Made by a program: the position numbers and the translations under genes. The notes below the pieces were generated by a model. It saw only the letters and a program-made list of their open reading frames with translations, searched no databases and was not told where the DNA came from. Below are positions 45,478-54,318 of a stretch of DNA of 64,000 nucleotides, one piece after another; the first letter of the stretch is position 1, and each line of letters begins with the position of its first letter. The DNA lies in the NCBI GenBank assembly GCA_963925735.1, contig CAWUUH010000021.1, positions 25,827-89,826 of the forward strand, in the 5' to 3' direction. The DNA is from UBA4582 sp013204195 (GTDB lineage Bacteria > Pseudomonadota > Gammaproteobacteria > Pseudomonadales > Azotimanducaceae).

Positions 45478-46116
45478 ATGCTCAGCAGCGCTGCAGCTCT
45501 GGCCGAAACCTTGTACGTTCACGACAAGCTATATGTGCCGCTGCGGACCGGTATCAGTAACCAACACCAGATCCTGCATAAAGGTATTCGCAGCGGAACC
45601 GCTCTGGAGCTGCTCGAAGCAGATCCAGAGAGCGGCTACAGCCGGGTTCGATTGCCCGATGGCCTCGAGGGTTGGATTCAAACCCAATACTTAACGGACT
45701 CACCGATCGCCGCTGATTTGTTAGACCAAGCAACTTCTCGCTTGCGAAACCAGCAAGCCGAAAACAAAGCCAACATTGATCAATTAGTCGCCCTGCGGCG
45801 TCAGTTATCAGTGCTCAGCGACGACCGCCAGACCTTGAGCCAGCTAAATCAGGCGTTAACGGAGGAACTGCAGAAGATCAAGGAACTCGCAGCGAACGTG
45901 ATCATGATTCAGAGCCAAAATGAGGCGCTACAGACAGAGCGAAAATCGCTCAACGCACAAGTTGGCGAGTTGCAAGTGGCTGTCGACGCCATCAGCAGCA
46001 ATAATGATCGAGACTGGTTTGTGCGGGGTGCCGGAACGGTGTTATTGAGCCTGCTAGCCGGATTCATCATCGCAAGACGGTTCTATCACCGTCGCACCAA
46101 CGACGAATGGACATAA
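45478..46116 (+). CDS. SH3-domain, coiled-coil membrane protein (YgiM/TIGR04211-like)
   Basis: A bacterial SH3 domain (about residues 10-75 of the ATG reading; LYVPLRTGISNQHQIL and GWIQTQYL) is followed by a long coiled coil (LRNQQAENKANIDQLV and on) and a C-terminal membrane helix (GTVLLSLLAGFIIARRFY). The ATG at 45478 gives a clipped signal peptide. Reading back in frame to CTG 45442 gives MNPYIPILILATMLSSAAALA, a full signal peptide, with AGGT 6 nt upstream and CTGA overlapping the yciI stop. I therefore suspect the true start is 45442. It is periplasmic and membrane anchored. Confidence 0.88.
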   Translation: MLSSAAALAETLYVHDKLYVPLRTGISNQHQILHKGIRSGTALELLEADPESGYSRVRLPDGLEGWIQTQYLTDSPIAADLLDQATSRLRNQQAENKANIDQLVALRRQLSVLSDDRQTLSQLNQALTEELQKIKELAANVIMIQSQNEALQTERKSLNAQVGELQVAVDAISSNNDRDWFVRGAGTVLLSLLAGFIIARRFYHRRTNDEWT

Positions 46117-46119
46117 AAC

Positions 46120-46881
46120 ATGACAAAACTATCGGTCAACTTGAACAAGATTGCGTTGCTGCGCAATTCCCGCGATACCACCATCCCCAGCGTGACTGCC
46201 GCGGCTGAAACCAGTATTGCCGCCGGCGCCCAAGGGATCACGGTCCATCCACGGCCGGATATGCGCCACATTCGCCCAGCAGATGTCTTGGATCTTGCCA
46301 GCCTGCTCAAGCAACCACAGTACGCTGACATAGAGCTCAACATTGAAGGCAATCCATTTGCCGGACCTGAAGCTAACGGTTTTCCGGGTTTCATGACGCT
46401 GGTGCGTGACACCCTGCCCCAACAATGTACCTTGGTGCCAGATGACCCTATCCAACTCACTTCTGATCATGGCTGGGACCTCAGCGGTGACAATACCGCA
46501 CTTAAGACGGTTATCGATGAGCTCAAGGGGCTCGGCATTCGAGTTAGTCTGTTTATGGACCCCATCGCGGCACAGATAGAGCACGCCGCCGCCCTGGGTG
46601 CTGACCGCATCGAGTTCTATACGGGCCCCTACGCCGACCAATATGGCGATCACGAATCGGTCCTCGCGACATTTATCGAGGCTGGCAAACTAGCGCAGCA
46701 ATTGAGTCTGGGCATCAACGCCGGCCATGATCTCAACCAAGACAACCTGGGTGAGTTTTGCCAGCGCGTGAAACCCGTCGCCGAGGTGTCCATCGGCCAC
46801 GCACTCATTAGTGACGCCTTATGGGACGGATTAGCCACCACCGTCAGAAGATATAACACTATTCTGGAAAAATCGGGCTAG
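46120..46881 (+). CDS. pdxJ: Pyridoxine 5'-phosphate synthase, atypical subtype
   Basis: A 253-residue TIM barrel that joins 1-deoxyxylulose 5-phosphate and 3-amino-2-oxopropyl phosphate to form PNP. Catalytic residues are visible: His/Arg/His in VHPRPDMRHI, Glu in ELNIEGNP, and His in INAGHDL. The N-terminus reads VNLNKIALLRNSRD where E. coli PdxJ has NIDHIATLRNARGT. To my memory, NKIA plus HPRPD resembles Bacteroidota-type PdxJ. It is not in the usual rnc-era-recO-pdxJ cluster. It starts 3 nt after the SH3 gene. Confidence 0.92.
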   Translation: MTKLSVNLNKIALLRNSRDTTIPSVTAAAETSIAAGAQGITVHPRPDMRHIRPADVLDLASLLKQPQYADIELNIEGNPFAGPEANGFPGFMTLVRDTLPQQCTLVPDDPIQLTSDHGWDLSGDNTALKTVIDELKGLGIRVSLFMDPIAAQIEHAAALGADRIEFYTGPYADQYGDHESVLATFIEAGKLAQQLSLGINAGHDLNQDNLGEFCQRVKPVAEVSIGHALISDALWDGLATTVRRYNTILEKSG

Positions 46882-46983
46882 TTCACATACTATTCGCCGC
46901 ACTCAAACGGGGTATTGTGTTACTGGCAGCAACAACTTCAGCTACCACCTGTTTTTTTCTCACCTTTCACTAAAATGGTTACC

Positions 46984-47445
46984 ATGAATTCACTTGTAAA
47001 AAATATTATTATTAGCCTGCTCACCGGCACCTTAGCTTACTTTGTCAGCCAATGGATTCAGGGGCCATTGGCTATTCCGAGCGGCACAGAGCTATTCATA
47101 CTGGCGACATCTATTCTTGCCGTTTTCATCGGTTGCAGCTTATCTGCAGTGATGTCAAAAAGCCCCAAGGGTCGCTCTGGCCAATCATCCAAGCGCAAAC
47201 CCGCTGCAAAACCGGCGAATCGACCCGCACCGGTCAATAGCGCCAAGGAAACCGGCATAGTGAAGTGGTTTAATGTCAAAAAGGGCTTCGGCTTTATCAC
47301 ACGAGATGCCGGTGACGACATATTTGTGCACTACCGCAATATCGAAGGCAATGGCCGCCGCGCGATAGCCGAAGGCGACCGCGTTCAGTTTGTTGTCATC
47401 GATGGCGACAAGGGCCTACAAGCCGATGAGGTCGAGACGATCTAG
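46984..47445 (+). CDS. Membrane-anchored cold-shock-domain protein
   Basis: A 153-residue protein with two transmembrane helices (about 6-24 and 36-57), a basic linker (SSKRKPAAKPANRPAP), and a C-terminal cold-shock domain at about 88-153. The nucleic-acid motifs RNP1 KGFGFI (100-105) and RNP2 DIFVHY (112-117) are intact. This would place an RNA/ssDNA-binding domain on the cytoplasmic face of the membrane. ATG 46975 or an even earlier start (46915) is possible. Its targets are unknown. Confidence 0.88.
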   Translation: MNSLVKNIIISLLTGTLAYFVSQWIQGPLAIPSGTELFILATSILAVFIGCSLSAVMSKSPKGRSGQSSKRKPAAKPANRPAPVNSAKETGIVKWFNVKKGFGFITRDAGDDIFVHYRNIEGNGRRAIAEGDRVQFVVIDGDKGLQADEVETI

Positions 47446-47456
47446 ACGTCACAGCC

Positions 47457-47879
47457 ATGCACCAGATATTTTTTATCGGCCACCCGGAAGATGTCGCGGA
47501 ACTCGAAATTGATGAGAACCCCGCCAGTAGCTTTGTTTGTATGTCGAGCCAACAATTCCACCGTGACGCCAGAGCTCAGCTCTATGCGTTGGTGTGTGGC
47601 GGTTTTCTCGCTGACGCGCTGGAGATGGAACTACTCGACCGCGAACTGAGCGACGAAGGTCCTTATCTATATCGTCTTGAAGAGACCCTAATGGGCAGAC
47701 TGGCGGACTTGGAAGAAGACCAGGTCGAGAGCTTCGCCAGCCTCTGGACTGAGTGTGAGGAGATCGAGGCATTGGATCTCGACGCTAACGACCTGATGGA
47801 TTTTATATTTCTGTTAGTCCATTTTTGCCAGACCGCTTGCAATGATGATCTCGGTGTCTACATCTACGCGGACAGCTAA
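47457..47879 (+). CDS. Hypothetical acidic protein
   Basis: A 140-residue protein I do not recognise. It is strongly acidic, mostly helical in appearance, with four or five Cys and no signal or membrane segment. LMGRLADLEEDQVESFASLW and ALDLDANDLMDFIFLLVHF (given in pieces) are its most regular helices. It starts 12 nt after the cold-shock gene and ends 51 nt before yciH, so it probably shares their transcript. A small adaptor or antidote-like role would be speculation. Confidence 0.7.
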   Translation: MHQIFFIGHPEDVAELEIDENPASSFVCMSSQQFHRDARAQLYALVCGGFLADALEMELLDRELSDEGPYLYRLEETLMGRLADLEEDQVESFASLWTECEEIEALDLDANDLMDFIFLLVHFCQTACNDDLGVYIYADS

Positions 47880-47929
47880 GGCGCTTACGGCAGAAGGTTG
47901 ATACCCCCACGTCCACCGGTAACCCGTCA

Positions 47930-48280
47930 ATGAACAAGAAACGCCTGGTGTATTCAACGGATGCTGGTCGACACTGCCCGGAATGTGGCGCTGCCATTGC
48001 GCTATGTCGCTGTCGCGAAGCCCGAACACCTGTCGCCACCGATGGTATCGTGCGCCTGCAGCGCCAAGTTAAAGGGCGTGCTGGCAAACCCTTGATCGCG
48101 ATCAGCGGCTTGCCGCTGAACGGAGAAGACCTTAAGTCCCTGGCCAAAAAGCTGAAGAATAAATGCGGCGTCGGCGGCTCCATCGAAGACGGTGTCATTC
48201 TCATCCAGGGTGATAAACGCGTTGAGATCAAGACCGAACTGGAAGCCCTGGGCTACCAAGTAAAACTCAGCGGAGGCTAA
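47930..48280 (+). CDS. yciH: Stress response translation factor YciH (SUI1/eIF1 family)
   Basis: A 116-residue protein with an N-terminal zinc-knuckle-like CPECG and CRCRE, then an eIF1/SUI1 domain: VRLQRQVKGRAGKPLI, LAKKLKNKCGVGGSIED and IQGDKRVEIKTEL. YciH affects start-codon selection and inhibits initiation under stress in E. coli. It lies 2 nt before the sulfurtransferase gene. Confidence 0.94.
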   Translation: MNKKRLVYSTDAGRHCPECGAAIALCRCREARTPVATDGIVRLQRQVKGRAGKPLIAISGLPLNGEDLKSLAKKLKNKCGVGGSIEDGVILIQGDKRVEIKTELEALGYQVKLSGG

Positions 48281-48282
48281 CC

Positions 48283-49128
48283 GTGACCAATCTAACTCGA
48301 AAAACACTCATTGATGTTGCAACTCTCGCGGCCATTCAGACAGAGAGTACATTGCGCCTGTTTGACTGCCGCTCGTCACTCCTAGATCCTGCCGCAGGCC
48401 TGCTGGCGTACACCGCCGGCCATATTGATGGCGCCCAGTATGTTGACCTCAACCGCGATCTCAGCGCTAAAGTGATAGCCGGTCAGACTGGTCGTCATCC
48501 ATTGCCCGACAGGGAAACTTTTGCCACTCAGGTACGTCGCTGGGGCATCGCGGAGGATTCACTGGTCGTGGCCTATGACGCGGATAGCGGCGCCTATGCC
48601 GCACGCCTGTGGTGGATGCTCCGTTGGTTGGGGCACCCCAATGTGGTGGTTCTTGACGGCGGCTATCAGGCCTGGCTGGACGCAGGGCTGGCGCCGTCAA
48701 CCAGACTCATCAAGCGATCTGAATCAAAATTTATCGTCAGACCTGCCATTACCCGCCAGGTATCTGCTGACGCGTTACAACCCACAACAGAGCTGCTGCT
48801 CGATGCTCGGGACAGACCCCGATTTGAGGGCAAGACCGAACCTATCGATGCCATCGCCGGACACATTCCCGGGGCCATTTGTGCGCCATTCAGTGAGAAC
48901 CTAAATGGCGCAACGGGCAAGTTCCACACTGCCACCGACTTACGCCAACGATTTAGCACGCTCGGCGTAGAAACCAACCGTAGCGCTATCTGCTACTGCG
49001 GTTCAGGCGTGACAGCGGCCCATAACATCCTTGCTCTGGTCCATGCTGGGTACTCTGAACCCGCACTTTATCCCGGTTCATGGAGCGAATGGATTACCAA
49101 TCCAGACCGTCCAATAGCCAGCTTATGA
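48283..49128 (+). CDS. sseA: 3-mercaptopyruvate/thiosulfate sulfurtransferase
   Basis: A 281-residue tandem-rhodanese enzyme. The N-terminal rhodanese is inactive (AGHIDGAQYVDLNRDLS), and the C-terminal one carries the active Cys in CYCGSGVTAAHN, the CG(S/T)GVT loop of mercaptopyruvate sulfurtransferases. It transfers sulfur to thiols or cyanide. It uses GTG at 48283 with AGGAGG-like GGAGGC about 7 nt upstream. Its TGA overlaps the mnmC ATG. Confidence 0.93.
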   Translation: MTNLTRKTLIDVATLAAIQTESTLRLFDCRSSLLDPAAGLLAYTAGHIDGAQYVDLNRDLSAKVIAGQTGRHPLPDRETFATQVRRWGIAEDSLVVAYDADSGAYAARLWWMLRWLGHPNVVVLDGGYQAWLDAGLAPSTRLIKRSESKFIVRPAITRQVSADALQPTTELLLDARDRPRFEGKTEPIDAIAGHIPGAICAPFSENLNGATGKFHTATDLRQRFSTLGVETNRSAICYCGSGVTAAHNILALVHAGYSEPALYPGSWSEWITNPDRPIASL

Positions 49129-51008
49129 GTCAAATTTCAAGCCAGGCAGGCTATTTACTCGACCACGCAGCGATCGATTGGCACGATGACGCAAGCCCCT
49201 GGTCAGAGGCTTTTGAGGACATATACTGGCATCGTGAAGGCGGGCTGGCAGAGAAGCAATATGTGTTTATTGAAGCCAATCACCTGCGAGCGCGTTGGTC
49301 GGATCTACAGCAACCACAATTTACTATTCTTGAAACAGGATTCGGTTTTGGTCTGAACTTTCTGCTCGCCGCTCGGCTTTGGCAAGAGCTTGCGCCACCG
49401 GGCAAGCTGCTTCACTATCAGGCCATCGAATATGCGCCAGTAACGCCCGCAGACCTCGAAAAACTTCACGCGAGCCTATGTCCGCCGACAAATACAGAAC
49501 CGGACGCTGGTGCATTACATGATCTGGCCCAGCGCCTCGTGCGCCGTTATCCCTTACCCACTCACGGCCTGCATCCAATCTGGATCACCGACACAATTTG
49601 TCTCACTCTGATTTACATGGACGTCGGCGCCGCGATGCCACTCATCACCGAACCCGTTGACGCCTTCTTTCTGGACGGCTTCAGCCCCTCGCAAAATGCC
49701 GCCATGTGGGATCCCAAGCTCTTCAGCCAATGTGCTCGGTTGAGTCATCAGCAAACCACGCTGTCAACTTACTCCGTCGCTGGAACAGTCAAACGAGGCT
49801 TGAAAGACGCAGGCTTCGAGATTAAAAAAATACCGGGATTTGCCGGCAAAGCAGAAATGTTAACGGCCAGAACCACGACCGCTGCACCCCAACCCCGGCA
49901 CCATCAAACCTCGCGAGTAGTTATTGTTGGTGGTGGACTGGCGGGGCTGAACTGCGCCGCCGCGCTGTTGCGCAGAGGTATCAAGGTCGAGATCATTGAA
50001 GCCCAGGAACAGGCGCTGATGGGCGCCTCTAGCATTCCCCAGCTCGCGGTTTACCCGCAGTTAGCCGCAGTACCCGATAATCGTGCCTGCTTTTCTCTGG
50101 CCGCGTTTCAGTATCTGGCGCAACAAGCTCACTATCACGCCTGCGGTTTTCACCTGACGCCGGACACGGCGGTTCTGAAGGAGCGTCTGAGGCGGATTAA
50201 TGATTTTTTCCCAGATAGTTTCGCCCATCTAACGCCATCAGTGCTCGACCCGACCGTTGACAGCTTGTTCTTTCCAACCGCTGGCTGGTTGTCCGCAATC
50301 GAGGCCTTCAGCGACACACTGACCCGCATTACACTGCGCAGCAGCACTCATGTTACCGGCCTGCAGCGCATCAATAATACCTGGCACATGGTGGATGCTG
50401 CCGGCCAAGTCATCACCACCGCCGACACTGTCATCATTGCAACGGGCGCGAACACCTTGCCGCAAACTCAACCGTTGAACCTGAACTCGAATCGCGGCCA
50501 GGCGCTACAGGTGCAACGCAACACGGGCAGATCGATCGAAACTGTGATTAGTGGGCCGGTTTCTGTCTTCCCCGCAGATGCTGAGGGACGACAAACCGTC
50601 AGCGGCACTCATCAACGTAATTCAAGCTCAAGCGCGACGACCTCAGCGGATACCGCTGAACTATTAGCAAGGTTACAGCGATTTCTACCTGGCGAGGTGG
50701 CGTCGACTTCAGCCCACGCCGGGGTGCGTGCCGCCAGCCGCGATCGATTGCCTGTCGTCGGACCTATTCCAGACTGGTCAGCACTGGAAAACTGGTGCCG
50801 GCAGCGTGCGCGAGCCCAGCCAGCATTTACAGCCTATCAACCCGGATTATATCTGTGCACCGCCATGGGTTCCCACGGGGCCACTCACGCCCCCCTGTGT
50901 GGCGAGCATCTGGCGCGCATCATCAACCACGAACCCGCCGCGCTCAATCCTGAGTGGCGAGACTTTCTGGGTGTTGAACGCTTTATGATCCGGGATCTGG
51001 TTAGTTAA
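49125..51008 (+). CDS. mnmC: Bifunctional tRNA mnm5s2U synthesis protein MnmC
   Basis: A 627-residue fusion. The N-terminal MnmC2 methyltransferase (about 1-245) has ILETGFGFGLNFLLAARLW and DAFFLDGFSPSQNAAMW. The C-terminal MnmC1 FAD oxidoreductase starts at VVIVGGGLAGLNCAAALL and ends with AAMGSHGATHAPLCGE. It converts cmnm5U to nm5U, then mnm5U, at tRNA wobble position 34. ATG 49125 overlaps the sseA stop; an ATG at 49080 is the longer option. Sulfur-transfer and tRNA-modification genes side by side may be meaningful. Confidence 0.95.
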   Translation: MSQISSQAGYLLDHAAIDWHDDASPWSEAFEDIYWHREGGLAEKQYVFIEANHLRARWSDLQQPQFTILETGFGFGLNFLLAARLWQELAPPGKLLHYQAIEYAPVTPADLEKLHASLCPPTNTEPDAGALHDLAQRLVRRYPLPTHGLHPIWITDTICLTLIYMDVGAAMPLITEPVDAFFLDGFSPSQNAAMWDPKLFSQCARLSHQQTTLSTYSVAGTVKRGLKDAGFEIKKIPGFAGKAEMLTARTTTAAPQPRHHQTSRVVIVGGGLAGLNCAAALLRRGIKVEIIEAQEQALMGASSIPQLAVYPQLAAVPDNRACFSLAAFQYLAQQAHYHACGFHLTPDTAVLKERLRRINDFFPDSFAHLTPSVLDPTVDSLFFPTAGWLSAIEAFSDTLTRITLRSSTHVTGLQRINNTWHMVDAAGQVITTADTVIIATGANTLPQTQPLNLNSNRGQALQVQRNTGRSIETVISGPVSVFPADAEGRQTVSGTHQRNSSSSATTSADTAELLARLQRFLPGEVASTSAHAGVRAASRDRLPVVGPIPDWSALENWCRQRARAQPAFTAYQPGLYLCTAMGSHGATHAPLCGEHLARIINHEPAALNPEWRDFLGVERFMIRDLVS

Positions 51009-51046
51009 ATCCCGGCAACCTGACCTACTCGGTGTTTTGCTGCGGG

Positions 51047-52216
51047 TTAGAACACCTTGACGTTGATCACGCCTTCAATCTCTTCAATGGCTCGCACTAA
51101 TTCTTCAGTAGGCTCGGCCTCAACATCAATCAAGTTATAAGCCACCTCTTCACGACTCTTGTTAAGCATGTCGATGACATTGATATTTCGGTCAGCCAGT
51201 ATCGATAAGACGCTGCCTAAGATCCGCGGCACATTTCGGTTAGCTAACGCTAATCGGTAACCGTGGGTGCGCTCCAAGGTCAAATTAGGAAAATTCACTG
51301 AATTGCGAATATTGCCATTTTCGAGGAAATCGATCATCTGGTCGGCAACCATCACAGCACAATTTTCTTCCGCTTCCGCAGTACTCGCACCCAAGTGCGG
51401 CGTTGCCGACACGCCAGGCTTACCAATCAGAGCCGGCGTTGGAAAGTCAGAAATGTATTGAGCAATATGCCCCGACTCCAGTGCCGCTAATAGGTCATTA
51501 TTATTGACTAGCTCTTCTCGAGCAAAGTTGAGCAAGATGGCGCCCGCCTTAAAGGTCGCCAGGGTCTCCGCATTGATGATACCGGTCGTCGACGCTAACG
51601 CGGGAATATGCAGCGTAATCAGGTCGGCACGAGCAAATAGAGCCTGCATGCTATCGACTTTCTTCACCTGACTGCTGAGCCGCCAGGCCGCGTCCACTGA
51701 CAGTGCGGGATCGTAGCCAAGTACGTTCATGCCCATCTGTAACGCCATCTCTGCTACCATCGAACCAATCGCCCCAAGCCCCAAAATGCCCAGTGTCTTG
51801 CCCTTCAGCTCGCCGCCTTTAAACTGCTTCTTCGCGGCTTCTACCTGCAGATTCAACTCGGCTTTATCCGCGTAATCACCCAGACCATCGACATAGGCCA
51901 TGCCTTGAACAATACCCCGCTGCGACAGCAGGAGCCCTGCCAGGACCAATTCTTTCACGGCATTGGCATTAGCTCCGGGCGTATTGAAAACCACAACGCC
52001 CTTGGCGGTATATTCCGCTACCGGAATATTATTCACGCCAGCACCGGCGCGACCCACCGCCCGCAGCGAAGGGGTGATGTCCGCAAGCGTCAGCTTTTGG
52101 CTGCGCACCAATATCGCATCGGGATCGGGCAGGTCCTCACCCAATTGAAAATGCTCTCGGGAAAACCGATCGAGCCCTCTGGCTGAAATGTTATTTAGTG
52201 TCTTGACCTTATACAT
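51047..52216 (-). CDS. serA: D-3-phosphoglycerate dehydrogenase
   Basis: A 389-residue enzyme of serine synthesis. The NAD motif is LGLGAIGSMV, the catalytic Arg and Glu lie before and within FAREELVNNNDL, and the His is in SATPHLGASTAEAEENCA. A short C-terminal ACT domain (INVIDMLNKSREEVAYNLID) could sense serine. It is convergent with mnmC, 38 bp apart. The partner serC is not found in the gyrA-pheA cluster where it is usual. Confidence 0.95.
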   Translation of the reverse strand: MYKVKTLNNISARGLDRFSREHFQLGEDLPDPDAILVRSQKLTLADITPSLRAVGRAGAGVNNIPVAEYTAKGVVVFNTPGANANAVKELVLAGLLLSQRGIVQGMAYVDGLGDYADKAELNLQVEAAKKQFKGGELKGKTLGILGLGAIGSMVAEMALQMGMNVLGYDPALSVDAAWRLSSQVKKVDSMQALFARADLITLHIPALASTTGIINAETLATFKAGAILLNFAREELVNNNDLLAALESGHIAQYISDFPTPALIGKPGVSATPHLGASTAEAEENCAVMVADQMIDFLENGNIRNSVNFPNLTLERTHGYRLALANRNVPRILGSVLSILADRNINVIDMLNKSREEVAYNLIDVEAEPTEELVRAIEEIEGVINVKVF

Positions 52217-52461
52217 GCTATCCCCTTTTTCAACGGCGCCATGTTACACCAAGCCAGACCAGCTGACTGAACAATCTTTGCGCCTTTCTCCCGCGGGCCG
52301 ACCTATAAGGCTTAACTCAGCTCTGACTCAGAATGCCAGTTCGATGCCCGCAACGGTCAATATTCGAACCAAACAAACCTCGGGCCTCTCGACATTTCGC
52401 TTTCTCGCCGATTTCCACTTATCATTGGGCGACACATACTTGCCCCAAAGAAATCATCACC

Positions 52462-53469
52462 ATGACTGCATTCTCAATTCTTGACCTGGCACCCATCACG
52501 ATGGGAAGTACCGCAGGGGTTGCCCTGCGCAACAGTCTCGACCTGGCTCAGCACGCCGAGCGGCTGGGTGCGCAACGCTTCTGGGTTGCTGAACACCACA
52601 ATATGCGCGGTATTGCCAGTGCCGCCACAGCCGTGGTTATCGGCTTTATTGCTGGCGGCACCACCCATATTCGCGTCGGCTCTGGCGGAATTATGCTGCC
52701 CAATCACGCGCCTCTGGTCATCGCCGAACAGTTCGGAACACTCGCCAGCTTATTTCCTGGCAGAATTGACCTGGGACTGGGACGAGCACCGGGCACTGAT
52801 CAGTTCACCGCACAGGCACTCAGAAGAACCCTGAGTGGTGATATCGAAGACTTTCCCCGCGATGTAGTGGAGCTTCAACACTACCTGGGGACCCCCCAGC
52901 CAGGTCAGCGCGTCACGGCCGTACCTGGTTTCGGTACGCAAGTGCCACTGTGGATTCTGGGTTCGAGTTTATTTGGCGCCCAACTCGCCGCCATGCTGGG
53001 CCTACCCTTCGCTTTCGCCTCGCACTTTGCACCAGATTATATGCTGCCCGCCATCGAACTCTATCGCGAGCACTTCAAGCCATCGGCGCAACTGGAGAAA
53101 CCGCACGTCATGCTCGGCTTCAATGTCTGTGCAGCAGCAACAGATGCGGAGGCCGAATACCTGCGCTCCTCTGCGGTCCAATCCTTTCTGAATCTGCGGC
53201 GCGGCACCCCGGGCCAGCTGCCGCCGCCCATTGAGAATTTTAATTCAACTTTAACAGCACAAGAAAAAGCCATGCTCGATCAAGTCGCGAGCTGTTCTGC
53301 CATTGGCGCGCAAAACACGGTAGCGGATTCCATTGAGCGATTTATTAGCAAAACCGGGGCCGACGAGCTGATGTTAGTATGCTCGGTGTTCGATCACAAA
53401 AAACGCATCGAATCAGTTGAGATAACCTTTGATGCCATCGCAGGGCTCAAAACTAAATCAGCTGCCTGA
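52462..53469 (+). CDS. LLM-class flavin-dependent oxidoreductase
   Basis: A 335-residue luciferase-like TIM-barrel monooxygenase. FWVAEHHNMRGIASAATAV, VGSGGIMLPNHAPLVIAEQFGTL (in pieces) and GRIDLGLGRAPGTDQ are the signature of the MsnO8-type LLM family. It would use FMN or F420. The frame extends to 52333, but ATG 52462 gives the standard SILDLAPI N-terminus. The substrate is unknown. It is divergent from serA across a 245-bp spacer that should hold both promoters; I see nothing else in it. Confidence 0.92.
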   Translation: MTAFSILDLAPITMGSTAGVALRNSLDLAQHAERLGAQRFWVAEHHNMRGIASAATAVVIGFIAGGTTHIRVGSGGIMLPNHAPLVIAEQFGTLASLFPGRIDLGLGRAPGTDQFTAQALRRTLSGDIEDFPRDVVELQHYLGTPQPGQRVTAVPGFGTQVPLWILGSSLFGAQLAAMLGLPFAFASHFAPDYMLPAIELYREHFKPSAQLEKPHVMLGFNVCAAATDAEAEYLRSSAVQSFLNLRRGTPGQLPPPIENFNSTLTAQEKAMLDQVASCSAIGAQNTVADSIERFISKTGADELMLVCSVFDHKKRIESVEITFDAIAGLKTKSAA

Positions 53470-53497
53470 AAATTCAGATTCAGGCGACTAGCCATTC

Positions 53498-53521
53498 AGC
53501 GCTATTTGCTTAGCGCTATTT
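53498..53521. terminator. Repeated AGCGCTATTT, hairpin-forming
   Basis: AGCGCTATTT occurs at 53498-53507 and 53512-53521. Because AGCGCT is self-complementary, the two copies can form a 6-bp stem with an 8-nt loop followed by ATTT. It sits between the convergent LLM and NnrU genes and could end transcription. Confidence 0.45.
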
Positions 53522-53523
53522 AC

Positions 53524-54210
53524 CTAGAGAACGGACACCCCTGATATCAACCCATGAAAGTAGTAGATAGTTGCATAAAGGGTCAGCCCGACGCTCACAG
53601 CAACCCAGTTGATGTCGCCTAGCGCCAGCCGGCTCTTGCCCGTCACTACTCCCGCGAAGGGGATGTTCGACGTTTGCGAGTAGAACTCAAGCCAATCCGG
53701 ATCCGTCAGATGTCGACGCTTAAGATCCATCGCTATCGAGCCCAGACCTGAGAGCAACGCCAATGTCCCAAAAAACACTATCGACGCAACGTCACCATTG
53801 GCGAACAGGTGGGCGACGGCCCAAAGCAGAATTCCCCATTGCACGGGATGTCGCGTAACCTTCAGAATGCCTGGCATGCGGTAACCGGTGACCTGATGCA
53901 CCACCTCTTCCATTTTTACCCCCGTTGGATTCTTACTCATCAGGCCGGCGGCTAACAATACCAGCGCAACGGGCATGATGACCTTCGCGGTGAGATGATG
54001 CCCTACGGTGGGTTGCCAAACATACGTATTGTGATCGAGGGCTACGTAGCTATCGATCATCACGCCAAGGATAACCAACGCACAGATCGAGTAACCGGCC
54101 AGATAGGAGGATTCACCGACGACGCCTACCAACCAGGCGCGTAACCCGGTACTCGACACAACCAGATGGGTTCCAAGAAAAAGTAGACAGGACAGACTCA
54201 GCGTCAGCAT
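53524..54210 (-). CDS. NnrU family membrane protein
   Basis: A 228-residue protein with about six transmembrane helices. YRMPGILKVTRHPVQWGILLWAVAHL, split as KVTRHPVQWG and LLWAVAHLFANGD, is the NnrU/isoprenylcysteine-methyltransferase-like signature. NnrU was named from nitrite/nitric-oxide reduction in alphaproteobacteria, but many homologues occur without denitrification genes, as here. It may methylate or bind a lipid-type substrate. It begins with a hydrophobic helix and lacks a separate signal peptide. Confidence 0.88.
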   Translation of the reverse strand: MLTLSLSCLLFLGTHLVVSSTGLRAWLVGVVGESSYLAGYSICALVILGVMIDSYVALDHNTYVWQPTVGHHLTAKVIMPVALVLLAAGLMSKNPTGVKMEEVVHQVTGYRMPGILKVTRHPVQWGILLWAVAHLFANGDVASIVFFGTLALLSGLGSIAMDLKRRHLTDPDWLEFYSQTSNIPFAGVVTGKSRLALGDINWVAVSVGLTLYATIYYFHGLISGVSVL

Positions 54211-54318
54211 CGGTACCCCCTAGTTACGTGTTTTAAGCGTTAGAGTGAATCTATTCGCAGTTCGCCAAGGCCCTATCATACCCAGATTACAGCGATTGCA
54301 GTAGTTCAGCTCGCCGCA

